From assembly GCF_000020565.1 (NCBI RefSeq), contig NC_010830.1:1034001-1098000 (forward strand): a DNA stretch of 64,000 nt. The letters are read 5' to 3'. Below the pieces are notes generated by a model. It was given only the letters and a program-made list of their open reading frames with translations. It had not been told where the DNA came from and did not search any database. The stretch is from Candidatus Amoebophilus asiaticus 5a2. Its GTDB lineage: Bacteria; Bacteroidota; Bacteroidia; Cytophagales; Amoebophilaceae. Shown one piece after another: positions 9,261-18,778 of this stretch (position 1 is its first letter; every line of letters starts with the position of its first letter). A program made the translations under genes and the position numbers.

Positions 9261-9340
9261 TAGACCCGGTGCTAAAAGTTGGTTCAACCAGAAAAAACAT
9301 GGATAGAAAGCTGATTATTTATCGTTTTGCAGCGGGTCTA
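9261..9340. repeat. 80-bp element with terminal inverted repeats
   Basis: TAGACCCGGTGCTAAA (9261-9276) is inverted at 9325-9340 (TTTTGCAGCGGGTCTA), matching at 14 of 16 positions. It could be an internally deleted IS or a miniature element. The rest of 9189-9568 shows no gene. Confidence 0.5.
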
Positions 9341-9568
9341 AACAGCATATTAGCCTATCAATATCTTGGTTATTCTTCAATGAGTGATAAAATCTTGTGT
9401 TTTATGTTTTTCTTAAAATTGGAGAAGGGGTGAAATGTGTTTAAATTGCTTTTAATTAGTTTGCGAAACATATAATAACCAATGCTTGACAAGCTACAGG
9501 CTAATTATCAGTAGCTCTCAACAGGCTTAGAATTTAATTGCTATTATAATCTATTACTGGAATTAATT

Positions 9569-10105
9569 TTGAAATCGTTAGATATACTTTTGTCAGTTTT
9601 ACTTATATGGGGAGCTTATAGTGGGTTCAGAAGGGGATTTGTATTAGAAATATTTTCTTTAGGAGCATTCTTTCTAGCTACTATTGGGAGTATTAAATTG
9701 ATGGATTATTTCGCTGGTTTTCTAAAGAAATGTAATGGTAATTTAGGAAGTCTTGCTCCGTATCTTGCTTTTGTATTAATATTTTTAGGTATTGTAGTGG
9801 CCATAACGCTTGTTGGTAAGCTTTTTAAATACTTGATCAGTATGACATTACTGGGTTGGGTGGACAGGCTAATGGGCGCTATATTGGGTATTTTTAAATG
9901 GGCTTTTTTTGTAAGTACTTTTGTATGGGTAGCTGACTTATTACATTTTAATTTACCGGGCGAGTATTTAAGTGATACATATATTCTTCCTATTATCAAA
10001 CCATTTGCCCCACGCTTTTTAGGTTGGTTACCTAGCTGGCTGCCTACATTACAAGAATGGTTTAAAAAGTTTAGTGAAACCACTAACAATTTAATGGGAT
10101 GTTAG
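9569..10105 (+). CDS. cvpA: CvpA-family membrane protein
   Basis: A 178-residue protein with four hydrophobic segments and the family start LDILLSVLLIWGAYSGFRRGF, then LGWVDRLMGAILGIFKW, a characteristic CvpA segment (WxDRxxGxxxGxxKG). Members are named for colicin V production, but their biochemical role is poorly defined; the protein is in the inner membrane. The start is TTG at 9569, the only in-frame start that keeps the N-terminal helix. It lies 124 bases before the alpha/beta hydrolase gene and may share its transcript. Confidence 0.85.
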   Translation: MKSLDILLSVLLIWGAYSGFRRGFVLEIFSLGAFFLATIGSIKLMDYFAGFLKKCNGNLGSLAPYLAFVLIFLGIVVAITLVGKLFKYLISMTLLGWVDRLMGAILGIFKWAFFVSTFVWVADLLHFNLPGEYLSDTYILPIIKPFAPRFLGWLPSWLPTLQEWFKKFSETTNNLMGC

Positions 10106-10229
10106 TTGTAAAAAAATAGTTGTATAAAAATACTATAAGTGTAACCTCTTGAAGTTATTAAATTAGTATTTTTAAGACTATTTTTATTCTTTTATCTTGT
10201 ATAGAAAATATTAAATATTCTATTATATC

Positions 10230-10988
10230 ATGGATCTAACGGTTAGGAAGGAGAGTGGCTTTAGTTATATTGAAGAAGGCCAAGGAGAAATACTTTTGCT
10301 TTTACATGGCCTTTTTGGTGCCTTAAGCAACTGGGGTCATGTTGTAGCATATTTTTCTAAAAGTTATAGGGTTATTATTCCTCTAATCCCTATCTATGAA
10401 ATGCCTTTAAAGAAGGCAAATATGGATGGGTTAGTAGAATTTATAGATACATTTATTCAAAGTAAAAAGCTTGAAAAATTTACGCTAGTAGGCAACTCAT
10501 TAGGCGGACATATTGCTCTCATCTATACTTTGGAAAATCCCGCTAAAGTTTCTAGACTAATACTTACAGGTAGTTCAGGGTTATATGAGAATACAATGGG
10601 AGCTTCTTTTATTAAAAGGAACAATTATAACTATATAGCAGAACGAGTAAGGTATACTTTCTATGACCCTGAAATAGTTACAGAAGAATATATTAATGAA
10701 GTTTTTAATCTAGTGCAAGATAGTAATAGGGTTCTTCGGATAGTTGCAATTGCCAAGTCTGCACAACGCCATAACTTGGCTGATAGGCTCCCTGAAATTA
10801 AAATCAATACACTATTGATCTGGGGACTAAATGATACTATTACACCTCCCTTAGTAGCACACGAGTTTAATACCTTAATACCTAATAGTTTTTTACAGTT
10901 TATCGATAAGTGTTGCCACGCACCTATGATGGAGCATCCAGATAAATTCAATCAGATTATGAACCAATTTCTAATAGCTAAAACTTAA
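10230..10988 (+). CDS. Alpha/beta-fold hydrolase
   Basis: A 252-residue hydrolase of normal length. Seen: the oxyanion-hole segment LLLHGLFGALSNW (about 23-36), nucleophile elbow GNSLGGH (Ser near 92), an acid-bearing strand LLIWGLNDTITP (Asp near 200) and a late His in CCHAPMMEHP (about 228-229). The complete Ser-Asp-His triad suggests an active esterase, lipase or C-C hydrolase; the substrate cannot be told. No signal peptide, so cytoplasmic. Confidence 0.88.
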   Translation: MDLTVRKESGFSYIEEGQGEILLLLHGLFGALSNWGHVVAYFSKSYRVIIPLIPIYEMPLKKANMDGLVEFIDTFIQSKKLEKFTLVGNSLGGHIALIYTLENPAKVSRLILTGSSGLYENTMGASFIKRNNYNYIAERVRYTFYDPEIVTEEYINEVFNLVQDSNRVLRIVAIAKSAQRHNLADRLPEIKINTLLIWGLNDTITPPLVAHEFNTLIPNSFLQFIDKCCHAPMMEHPDKFNQIMNQFLIAKT

Positions 10989-11160
10989 TTAAATTGATAG
11001 AGATTAGCGAGGTTATTTAACAAGCGTAACTAGCAATAGGTGTTGAGTTTCGGACATACATAGTAATCATTTTTATTAACTAGCTAGTTATAATAAAAAT
11101 TCTCTTGCACTTCTGCACTTCTATGAACAACTATACTTTGGATATTATTGCATTTCTAGG

Positions 11161-11235
11161 TGGGCAATACTGGACTCGAACCAGTGACCTCCCCGATGTC
11201 AACGGGACGCTCTAAACCAACTGAGCTAATCACCC
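11161..11235 (-). tRNA. tRNA-Val (anticodon GAC)
   Basis: Read on the minus strand it folds as a full cloverleaf: acceptor GGGTGAT pairing with ATTGCCC plus discriminator A, D-arm GCTC...GAGC, anticodon stem TCCCG/CGGGG with loop TTGACAT (anticodon GAC), and T-arm CTGG-TTCGAGT-CCAG. CCA is not encoded. It would read GUC and GUU. Confidence 0.95.
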
Positions 11236-11506
11236 AATAGTCTTGTTGGCACCCAAGTTCAATATAAATAAGGTCAAATGCAAAATTTAAAACTAAAATT
11301 GCAAGTTATATAGCTTCTTGGTAGTATATAAGGTGAAAGAACTCAGAGGTAGAAATGAGAATTATGAAGTTAACAGCGCTACAAGTAGTTCGCCAGAAAA
11401 GTAGGGTGGTAAATTGAGATATCTATAAATTCGTTGTTAGCTTGCACACAATATGCTCCCTAAAAGATGTGAACATATTTTAATAATAGTTTTATACAAA
11501 TCTTAA

Positions 11507-11767
11507 AGCTTACGAAAATTTTTTAAAAATAATAACTATAACTATGTAGGGATTGCTGTATTACTGCTATCAGTTATAGCAACTTCTTGTGGTACATGTC
11601 GAGACAATAAAAACGGTAATGGAGATACCGCACCAAATTTAACACTTATTACTGAAGAAATGATTACTGCAGCACAAGCTGACGGTATTCTTTTTCTGTA
11701 CGTATTCACGGGTCTGCCAATGCTAGTAACAGGTTATTTTAAATATAAAAAGCACTTTTGTTGCTAA
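11507..11767 (+). pseudogene. Lipoprotein gene fragment running into a miniature element
   Basis: The frame reads NYNYVGIAVLLLSVIATSC with a clear lipobox Cys, then GTCRDNKNGNGDTAPNLTL and TEEMITAAQADGI, and then enters the repeat element at 11698, ending at TAA 11765-11767. No ATG, GTG or TTG is seen at the proper place, and the part after 11698 is also found, without the lipoprotein part, at 29307. I read it as the 5' end of a lipoprotein gene truncated by the element. Confidence 0.6.
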
Positions 11768-11894
11768 GAATAAAACACGAAGCAACTATAAAATTAACCA
11801 TATACTAACCATCAACAATAGTTTTATAGCTAGATGCTAAATAGAATATGTGCTTTTGGCTCATCTTAAAGATAGTAGACTCGTGAACGCATAC
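11698..11894. mobile_element. Miniature inverted-repeat element, copy 1 (197 bp)
   Basis: Ends GTACGTATTCACGGGTCT and (minus strand) GTATGCGTTCACGAGTCT form terminal inverted repeats. The whole is closely matched by 29307-29493, which lacks only a 10-base insertion (TATACTAACC region). It holds no full gene of its own. The two copies lie in unrelated contexts, which supports mobility. Confidence 0.7.
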
Positions 11895-12034
11895 CGTTTC
11901 TCTGTTAATTAAAGTGTGCCATAACAATTTTATGGCGGTCTACCTTGTGTACAATTGCTATACTACTTGATAGAGTTTATAGAATTCTTGTTAGGTGTAG
12001 TATAATAGAATACACATGATTTAAAGATTAATTT

Positions 12035-14533
12035 TTAATCATGCTCCTGTTGTACCGGTAATAAAGTTATTTCTTTAATTATATATTTAGAAAGCCGGCT
12101 GCCTACTGCTTTCCACCCTTTAACAGGTAAATCTCCTAAATCATAAATTAAATTCTGTGTGGCTTCACCAACTGCTATACTATACTCCATACATATTTGT
12201 GGGGTTGCAGTAACCGTGGCTATTATAAGTTTGGAATTTCTAGCTTCTGAAATGAAGCAGAATTTTTTATCTAGCACAGTAGTTTCTATATGAAAACGTT
12301 TTACATAATGTTGTTTAGTTTTTCCATCATAATAAACTGCTGATACAATACATTTAGGATCAAACTTCTCTAAAAGTATAACTTGATCTGGCTCATAGTG
12401 GTTGGTAAGGGCATAATTAGTAAGCATGTATTGTCCACTTTGTAAGAGTAATAATACGCGATCATCTTCCTTAAAGGTTCCTAGCCATTTGCCTCTATTC
12501 TCTGTATTTAGCTTTCCTATGTGCTCATCATACCAAACTTCTAATGCTCCCAATGTAGACTGGCCTGCAACTTTAAGTTGTATTTTTTTGATTGTGTATT
12601 TGGTTAGTATATTACCCTGGCTGTTTCTTCCTTTTATTTGTAAGCTAGCAAAATCAAAATCAATAACTTTATTGCGTGCCGGACTATTAGGTGATAAAAT
12701 TACTGTAACAACTTCTGCATTTCCATTAGGGTTGTCAGTTAGGTATAATATGCGTGAACCAGTACTGCCGATAGTTACATCATATTCTTTATCACGAATA
12801 ATGCCAAGCATCTGGAACCTTTTTGCCCTCGCTATACCTGTTTTGCCATCTATATAAATTAGGTTATAGACACGACGTTCATCATTCTTTTTATAGACAG
12901 CAGCATGAATAATATCTTTTCCAACAAATACTTTTTCTGCTATTTTAACTACAAGGCACTTCCCATCTTTTCTGAAAACAATAACATCGTCTAAGTCTGA
13001 GCAATCTCCAATTAGTTCATCCTTTTTTAACCCATATCCTATAAATCCTTGTTTGCGATTAATATATAGTTTTTGATTGTTGGCTACTACAGCATGAGCT
13101 TCTATGGTATCAAAGGTCCTGATTTCAGTCTTGCGCTCTTTACCAGCTCCATACTTTTTTAGTAGGTTTTTGAAATATTGAATAGTAAAGGTTGTTAGGT
13201 GTTGTAAATGATGTTCTACTTCGGCTAATTCTTTCTCTAATACAAGTAGTGCATCTTCAGCCTTTTGGCTATCGTATTTAGATATACGCTTAATTTTAAT
13301 TTCTGTAAGCCTTACAAGATCGTCTTCTATAATCGCCCTATAAAATTGTTTTTTGTAAGGTTCTAATCCTTGGTCAATGGTTAGCAGTACTTGTTCCCAA
13401 GTTTCACTTTCTTCTATATCTCTATAAATCCGCTTTTCAATGAAAAGCTTTTCTAAAGAAGCAAACAGAATTTTTTCTTGTAAATTCTTATGTTGGAGAG
13501 TTAATTCTTGCTGTAAAATATCTTTGGTGCGGTAAGTATTGTATTCCAGCAATTCATTAACTCCTATAAAGGTTGGCTTTTCATCTTTAATTACACAGGT
13601 ATTGGGTGAAATACCTATTTCACAATCTGTAAATACATACAGTGCATCCAAGACCACATCAGGGGATTGGCCAGGAGCCAAGTGAACCAATATTTCTACA
13701 TCTTCTGCTGTATTGTCGATTACTTGTTTGATTTTAATTTTACCTCTTTCATAAGCTCGTATAATAGACTCAATGAGGCTGTTAGTGGTAGTCCCATAGG
13801 GGATTTCACGTATGGCTAGGGTCTTTTTATCTAGAATTTCAATACGAGCTCTTAGGCGTATTCTGCCACCTCTTTTACCTTCGTTATAAGCAGAACAATC
13901 TACCAAGCCGCCTGTAGGAAAGTCTGGTAACAAATTGGTAGTTTTTCCTTGGAGTACAGCAATAGCTCCTTCTATCAGTTCACAAAAGTTGTGCGGTAAT
14001 ATTTTGGTGGCTAAGCCAACGGCAATGCCTTCTGCTCCTTGCGCTAAAAGCAACGGAAACTTAATAGGAAAAGTAACTGGTTCTTTTTTTCTGCCATCAT
14101 AGCTTAGCTGCCAAGATGTAATCTGTGGGCTGTATAAGATAGCATGCGCTAGGGAAGAAGGTCTTGCTTCAATATAACGGGCAGCTGCAGCACTGTCGCC
14201 TGTACGGATATCTCCCCAGTTACCCTGCATATCTATTAATAATTCTTTTTGACCCAAATTGATGATCGCTTCGGCAATAGAAGCATCTCCATGAGGATGG
14301 TATTGCATGGTTTGCCCAATGATATTTGCTACTTTGTTATAGCGCCCATCATCCATTTCCTTCATTGCATGTAAGATTCTGCGTTGAACGGGCTTAAGCC
14401 CATCTTCAATGGCTGGTACAGCTCTTTCTAAGATTACATAGGAGGCATAGTCCAAAAACCAGCTTTGGTACATATCGCCTATGGGAGTAAGATCATGAAT
14501 AGTAGCGTTATGAGGAATGATTTCTTCTGACAT
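12035..14533 (-). CDS. parC: DNA topoisomerase IV subunit A
   Basis: The 832-residue ParC breaks and rejoins DNA to unlink daughter chromosomes; it works with ParE, which is not in this window. Seen: VQRRILHAM, the conserved YHPHGDASI helix (78-86) that faces quinolones, the catalytic tyrosine in AARYIEARPSS (Tyr120), a long coiled-coil arm and a C-terminal beta-pinwheel region. It is distinguished from gyrA nearby by its N terminus and by FLDYASYVILERAVP, typical of Bacteroidetes ParC. The ATG at 14533 is the natural start. Monocistronic as far as visible. Confidence 0.93.
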   Translation of the reverse strand: MSEEIIPHNATIHDLTPIGDMYQSWFLDYASYVILERAVPAIEDGLKPVQRRILHAMKEMDDGRYNKVANIIGQTMQYHPHGDASIAEAIINLGQKELLIDMQGNWGDIRTGDSAAAARYIEARPSSLAHAILYSPQITSWQLSYDGRKKEPVTFPIKFPLLLAQGAEGIAVGLATKILPHNFCELIEGAIAVLQGKTTNLLPDFPTGGLVDCSAYNEGKRGGRIRLRARIEILDKKTLAIREIPYGTTTNSLIESIIRAYERGKIKIKQVIDNTAEDVEILVHLAPGQSPDVVLDALYVFTDCEIGISPNTCVIKDEKPTFIGVNELLEYNTYRTKDILQQELTLQHKNLQEKILFASLEKLFIEKRIYRDIEESETWEQVLLTIDQGLEPYKKQFYRAIIEDDLVRLTEIKIKRISKYDSQKAEDALLVLEKELAEVEHHLQHLTTFTIQYFKNLLKKYGAGKERKTEIRTFDTIEAHAVVANNQKLYINRKQGFIGYGLKKDELIGDCSDLDDVIVFRKDGKCLVVKIAEKVFVGKDIIHAAVYKKNDERRVYNLIYIDGKTGIARAKRFQMLGIIRDKEYDVTIGSTGSRILYLTDNPNGNAEVVTVILSPNSPARNKVIDFDFASLQIKGRNSQGNILTKYTIKKIQLKVAGQSTLGALEVWYDEHIGKLNTENRGKWLGTFKEDDRVLLLLQSGQYMLTNYALTNHYEPDQVILLEKFDPKCIVSAVYYDGKTKQHYVKRFHIETTVLDKKFCFISEARNSKLIIATVTATPQICMEYSIAVGEATQNLIYDLGDLPVKGWKAVGSRLSKYIIKEITLLPVQQEHD

Positions 14534-14756
14534 AGTGATTCTTATTGCGCATTTGGCCTATGTAATAAATTTAACTACGATTTTTGTTTTAAAAAAGTAT
14601 GGTGATGGTTATTGTGTAGAATAGGGCCTTGTGATACACACTTAAGCTAATAATATTAGCTTGCGCAGTATAATCTTATGATTCTAAAAAGTCATCTGCT
14701 AAGCTTTTAAAAGTGGGATCTTATGGTATCTGCCTTTATTAAACTATTATGAAGGA

Positions 14757-17213
14757 TTAACCAATATTAAAAAACCTTTTAAGCCAAGATTTATCCTCAT
14801 CTCCTTTTTCGTTAATAAGTCCAATAATTTCATTTTTTACGCGATTTATTAAAGTATTCAAGCTATTTAATTTAGTGTTTAATTCTTGTTGCATATCAGA
14901 CTTGGCTTCGGATATTTTATCACTATTAACTTCTTCGGATTGTTTAAGAGCTTCATTAATTTGTTCTTGAAGTTTATTGATAGACTTATTAACTTGTTCA
15001 GCAGCAGCGTTTGTAGCAATCTCGGCATGTACTTTAGCTTGTGTAGCAGCTTTTTCAGCTTCTTCGATAGCTCCTGCTTTAGCTTTTATTGCTAAATCTG
15101 CTTGTTTTTTAGCCTCTTTAGCTTGCTCTGTAGCATCTTCTACTTGCTTCTTAACAGCTTCTTTAGCGACTTTAATAGCTTCCTCTTTAACTTTTGCTAC
15201 CAAATCTGCCTGCTTTTTATCTTCTTCGATAGCTTCTTGTTCAGCTTTTTTTCTAGCAGTTTCTTCTTTGGCTAACTTTTTAGCTTGTTTTTGTTGTGCT
15301 TTTTCTTGAGCTTTCTTTTTAATTTGCTCTACTTGCTTCATGGCTTTAGTAGCTTCTTTTTCTGCAGCTTGTTGAGCCTCTATTGCTTCATTTCTAGCTG
15401 TTTTTGCTTCTTCACTAGCAGTATTGGCTTGTGTAGCAGCGTTTGTAGCAGTCTCTGCATCATCTTTAGCTTGTTTGGTAGCTTTTTCTGTAGCTTCTTG
15501 GGCCTTTATTGCTTCTTCACTAGCAGTATTAGCTTGATCTCTTGCTGCCTCGGCTTGTTGTTGAGCTTTCTCTGCTTCATTTCTAGCTGCTTTTGTTTCT
15601 TCACTAGCAGTATTAGCTTGATCTCTTGCTGCCTCGGCTTGTTGTTGAGCTTTTTTTGCTTCATCACTAGCTGTTTTTGCATCGCCACTAGCAGTATTGG
15701 ATTGATCTCTTGCTGCCTCGGCTTGTTGTTGAGCTTTCTCTGCTTCATTTCTAGCTGCTTTTGCTTCTTCACTAGCAGTATTAGCTTGATCTCTTGCTGC
15801 CTCGGCTTGTTGTTGAACTTTCTCTGCTTCATTTCTAGCTGCTTTTGCTTCTTCACTAGCAGTATTGGCTTGATCTCTTGCTGCTTTGGCTTGTTGTTGA
15901 GCTTTTTTTGCTTCATCACTAGCTGTTTTTGCATCGCCACTAGCAGTACTAGCTTGTTCTTTTGCTGCTTTGGCTTGTTGTTGAGCTTTTTCTGTAGCTT
16001 CTTGGGCCTTTATTACTTTATCGTTAGCAGTATTGGCTTGATCTCTTGCTGCCTCGGCTTGTTGTTGAGCTTTTTCTGTAACTTCTTGGGCCTTTATTGC
16101 TTCATCGCTAGCTGTTTTTGCTTCCTTACTAGCAGTACTAGCTTGTTCTTTTGCTGCTTTGGCTTGTTGTTGAGCTTTTTCTGTAGCTTCTTGGGCCTTT
16201 ATTACTTTATCGTTAGCAGTATTGGCTTGATCTCTTGCTGCCTCGGCTTGTTGTTGAGCTTTTTCTGTAACTTCTTGGGCCTTTATTGCTTCATCGCTAG
16301 CTGTTTTTGCTTCCTTACTAGCAGTATTAGCTTGTTCAACAGCTTTGTTAGCAGCCTCTACATTACTTTTGACTTGTTGTTGAGCTTTTTCTATAGCTTC
16401 TTGGGCATTTATTGCTTCATTTCTAGCTGTTTTTGCTTCCTTACTAGCAGTATTGGCTTGATCTCTTGCTGTCTCGGCTTGTTGTTGAGCTTTCTCTGCT
16501 TCATTTCTAGCTGCTTTTGCTTCTTCACTAGCAGTATTAGCTTGATCTCTTGCTGCCTCGGCTTGTTGTTGAGCTTTTTCTGCCTCATCGCTAGCTGTTT
16601 TTGCATCGCCACTAGCAGTACTAGCTTGGTCTTTTGCTGCCTTGGCTTGTTGTTGAGCCTGTGCGCTAATAAATTCTGTTAGTTCTTCTTTAACCTTATC
16701 AATGGCTTTTTGTAACCCTTCAATTTTTTGTTCTATACTACTAGTATCTGTATGAGATTTAGCAGCTTGTCTTATTTCCTTTAACAGCTCTTGAAGCTTA
16801 TCTTCAAAGCTTTCTAATTCTTCTTGTAGCTGCGTTTGATTTACATAATAGTCTATCGATTGTAGTAATGCTGCCAGTTGATCTTTTATTGGAACAATGT
16901 CAGCTTTTATTGTGGATAGCTCAGTCTCTAAGGTTGTCAAATCTTGGGTAGAGGTAATATTAAGATGCGCTAACAGTTTAGCTAGTTTCTTACTTATTTT
17001 ATCTATCTGTTGAGATAAATTATAGACAGATGCTGAATGTTTATCTGTTTTTTCTCTGTTAAGTTTTAGTTTTTCTTCTAACTCTCGAATCCTTGCTTCA
17101 AGCCGCTCTAATTGTAGCTGTTCTTCTAAATTAGGATTATGATAATTTTGGCAACCGAAGCATATAAATGCTAGGAGAAAGCTGATAATTCTTATGTAGG
17201 TCAGGCGAAGCAT
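14757..17213 (-). CDS. Large Ala/Gln-rich coiled-coil lipoprotein
   Basis: An 818-residue product when started at the ATG at 17213, which gives a clean lipoprotein signal (MLRLTYIRIISFLLAFICFGC). An upstream in-frame start (17432) would bury the signal and is less likely. After a heptad-rich stretch (LERLEARIRELEEKLKL) the centre is built of near-identical 28-residue blocks such as AEKAQQQAEAARDQANTASE followed by EAKAARNE, about 20 of them, and the C terminus is Lys/Glu-rich helical. This predicts a very long rod anchored to a membrane by its N-terminal lipid. The family is not recognised. A periplasmic spacer or surface fibre is inference. Confidence 0.8.
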   Translation of the reverse strand: MLRLTYIRIISFLLAFICFGCQNYHNPNLEEQLQLERLEARIRELEEKLKLNREKTDKHSASVYNLSQQIDKISKKLAKLLAHLNITSTQDLTTLETELSTIKADIVPIKDQLAALLQSIDYYVNQTQLQEELESFEDKLQELLKEIRQAAKSHTDTSSIEQKIEGLQKAIDKVKEELTEFISAQAQQQAKAAKDQASTASGDAKTASDEAEKAQQQAEAARDQANTASEEAKAARNEAEKAQQQAETARDQANTASKEAKTARNEAINAQEAIEKAQQQVKSNVEAANKAVEQANTASKEAKTASDEAIKAQEVTEKAQQQAEAARDQANTANDKVIKAQEATEKAQQQAKAAKEQASTASKEAKTASDEAIKAQEVTEKAQQQAEAARDQANTANDKVIKAQEATEKAQQQAKAAKEQASTASGDAKTASDEAKKAQQQAKAARDQANTASEEAKAARNEAEKVQQQAEAARDQANTASEEAKAARNEAEKAQQQAEAARDQSNTASGDAKTASDEAKKAQQQAEAARDQANTASEETKAARNEAEKAQQQAEAARDQANTASEEAIKAQEATEKATKQAKDDAETATNAATQANTASEEAKTARNEAIEAQQAAEKEATKAMKQVEQIKKKAQEKAQQKQAKKLAKEETARKKAEQEAIEEDKKQADLVAKVKEEAIKVAKEAVKKQVEDATEQAKEAKKQADLAIKAKAGAIEEAEKAATQAKVHAEIATNAAAEQVNKSINKLQEQINEALKQSEEVNSDKISEAKSDMQQELNTKLNSLNTLINRVKNEIIGLINEKGDEDKSWLKRFFNIG
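15490..16650. repeat. In-frame tandem repeats in the coiled-coil gene (84-bp and 189-bp periods)
   Basis: The 84-bp unit encodes the 28-residue block. A larger 189-bp unit is repeated almost exactly: the sequence from 16072 recurs from 16261. The near identity at the DNA level shows recent unequal exchange, so length variation between strains is expected. Confidence 0.85.
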
Positions 17214-17576
17214 AGGATTGATTTTTGAAGGGCTTAGACATAAATAAGATATAATATGTTGTTGCAAACTTACTGATTTATTGCTTATAAACCATGTATG
17301 CTTGTTAACGATTATTGTATTGAGGTATATGATTATATTCTTCAAAAGAACGAAAATGTTCTTATTTATATTTTGTATTGCTTGCCTTATCCTATTTAAG
17401 CTAACTAATATAATATAAGCATAGCTTGCCAATTTTAGGTAAGGAATTAGTGCCTATATATCCATTGATATGTCAATCCTATTCCACAAACAAGCTGATT
17501 GAGAAATACTGATTTTAGTGCTGGTCGGTTATTAAATTAAGCATTATGGCATACATACTGTAGTGCTTAGTATAGC

Positions 17577-18761
17577 TTATTCTAATTCTAATAGTTGTGT
17601 TCCTCCTTTTATGCTCTTCATTTTATGAGCTATCTGGCTAGCTTTATCTGCTTGATCAAGTCTTGTATAAAGGGTATGGAGTGATTTTAAAATGGGTAAG
17701 TTTTTAGGATTTATTTTATGCGCTGTCTTAAAGTGATGTAGCGACTTTTCTAAATATCCATTTGCATCCTCAATAATTTCTTTGCCGGTTTGTTGAAAAG
17801 ATTCTTCATCCATATCTGTTATGCTATTGATAATGGCTGCGCCTTGGTTATAGTATAGTGAAGCTAGTTGAGAAATTGGTTCTAGCTGGAGAGGAGCTAA
17901 TTCAAAAGCTTTTTGATAATGCAAAGCTGCTTTTTCCCATTCATCTGTTAGTATATATAAATAGGCTAATTGATAATGTGCAATAGGATTGATTGAATTT
18001 TCTTGTAGATGGGCAGATAATTGTACTTGCCAATTTCCTAGTTGGTTAGTTTGTGTTAGTAAGTGACACTTTTCTGCTATTAGGTCGATATCCCACGGAT
18101 ATTGTTGCATTCCTTGATATAAAATTGCCAAAGCACTATCCTTATTTTTTAAATAATTAGCTGTTAGATTAGCAAATGCTCGGTATACGGCTGGTTCAGC
18201 ATAGCCGTTCTGTATATATCTTGCATAATGTTGCAAGGACATTTCATATTTATCAGCCTGGTGGGCAACAATAGCTGTATATAGTAGAGTATGACGAGCA
18301 TTATCATTAATCTGATTACATATAGATAGCTGTTCTAGTGCTTCTTCAAAAGCTTCTACCTTATAATATTGTACACTGCGATTTAAATAGTAAGTCCATA
18401 ATCCCTGTAAATTAATCTGTGCAAAGCTATGGTACTGAGACCTTTTTTTGCCGAGATTCATTGCTTTTTGATAAGAATTTAATGCTTTTGCTAGATAATT
18501 TGGTGCAGCATCAGAGGTTATATTCTTACGCATCAGTTGATCATAGATGATACCATGATAGTACCAGCTACTAGCTTGCTTTTGATATTTAGCATCTTGT
18601 AATAATGCATCAATTTGGATTTGGGCTTTTTCAAACTTTTGTTGATCAAATGCTCGAATTGCCTGTTTAATGCTAGCTGGTAATCCAAAGAGGGGAGAGG
18701 CGATAAAAGTTACCCCAATTGCTAATATTAAGCACTTAAAATGGTATTTATAAAGCAGCAT
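17577..18761 (-). CDS. Secreted/periplasmic TPR protein
   Basis: 394 residues with an N-terminal signal-like helix (CLILAIGVTFIASPLFG) and TPR-type helices through the chain: KAIRAFDQQKFEKAQIQID-like, AEWKEAALHYQKAFELAP-like (read as DEWEKAALHYQKAFELAPLQ) and SLHHFKTAHKINPKNLPIL. TPRs bind protein partners; none is identifiable. It starts 17 bases after the gyrA stop on the same strand, so it is probably translated from the gyrA transcript. That pairing has no obvious functional logic and may be incidental. Confidence 0.82.
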   Translation of the reverse strand: MLLYKYHFKCLILAIGVTFIASPLFGLPASIKQAIRAFDQQKFEKAQIQIDALLQDAKYQKQASSWYYHGIIYDQLMRKNITSDAAPNYLAKALNSYQKAMNLGKKRSQYHSFAQINLQGLWTYYLNRSVQYYKVEAFEEALEQLSICNQINDNARHTLLYTAIVAHQADKYEMSLQHYARYIQNGYAEPAVYRAFANLTANYLKNKDSALAILYQGMQQYPWDIDLIAEKCHLLTQTNQLGNWQVQLSAHLQENSINPIAHYQLAYLYILTDEWEKAALHYQKAFELAPLQLEPISQLASLYYNQGAAIINSITDMDEESFQQTGKEIIEDANGYLEKSLHHFKTAHKINPKNLPILKSLHTLYTRLDQADKASQIAHKMKSIKGGTQLLELE

Positions 18762-18778
18762 AAACTTTGCATTATTTA

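Noticed and set aside
15285-16682. Long Cys/Ser/Phe-rich open frame on the plus strand
   Set aside because: It is the antisense shadow of the Ala/Gln-rich repeat protein; the repeats keep it open and its composition is not that of a real protein.
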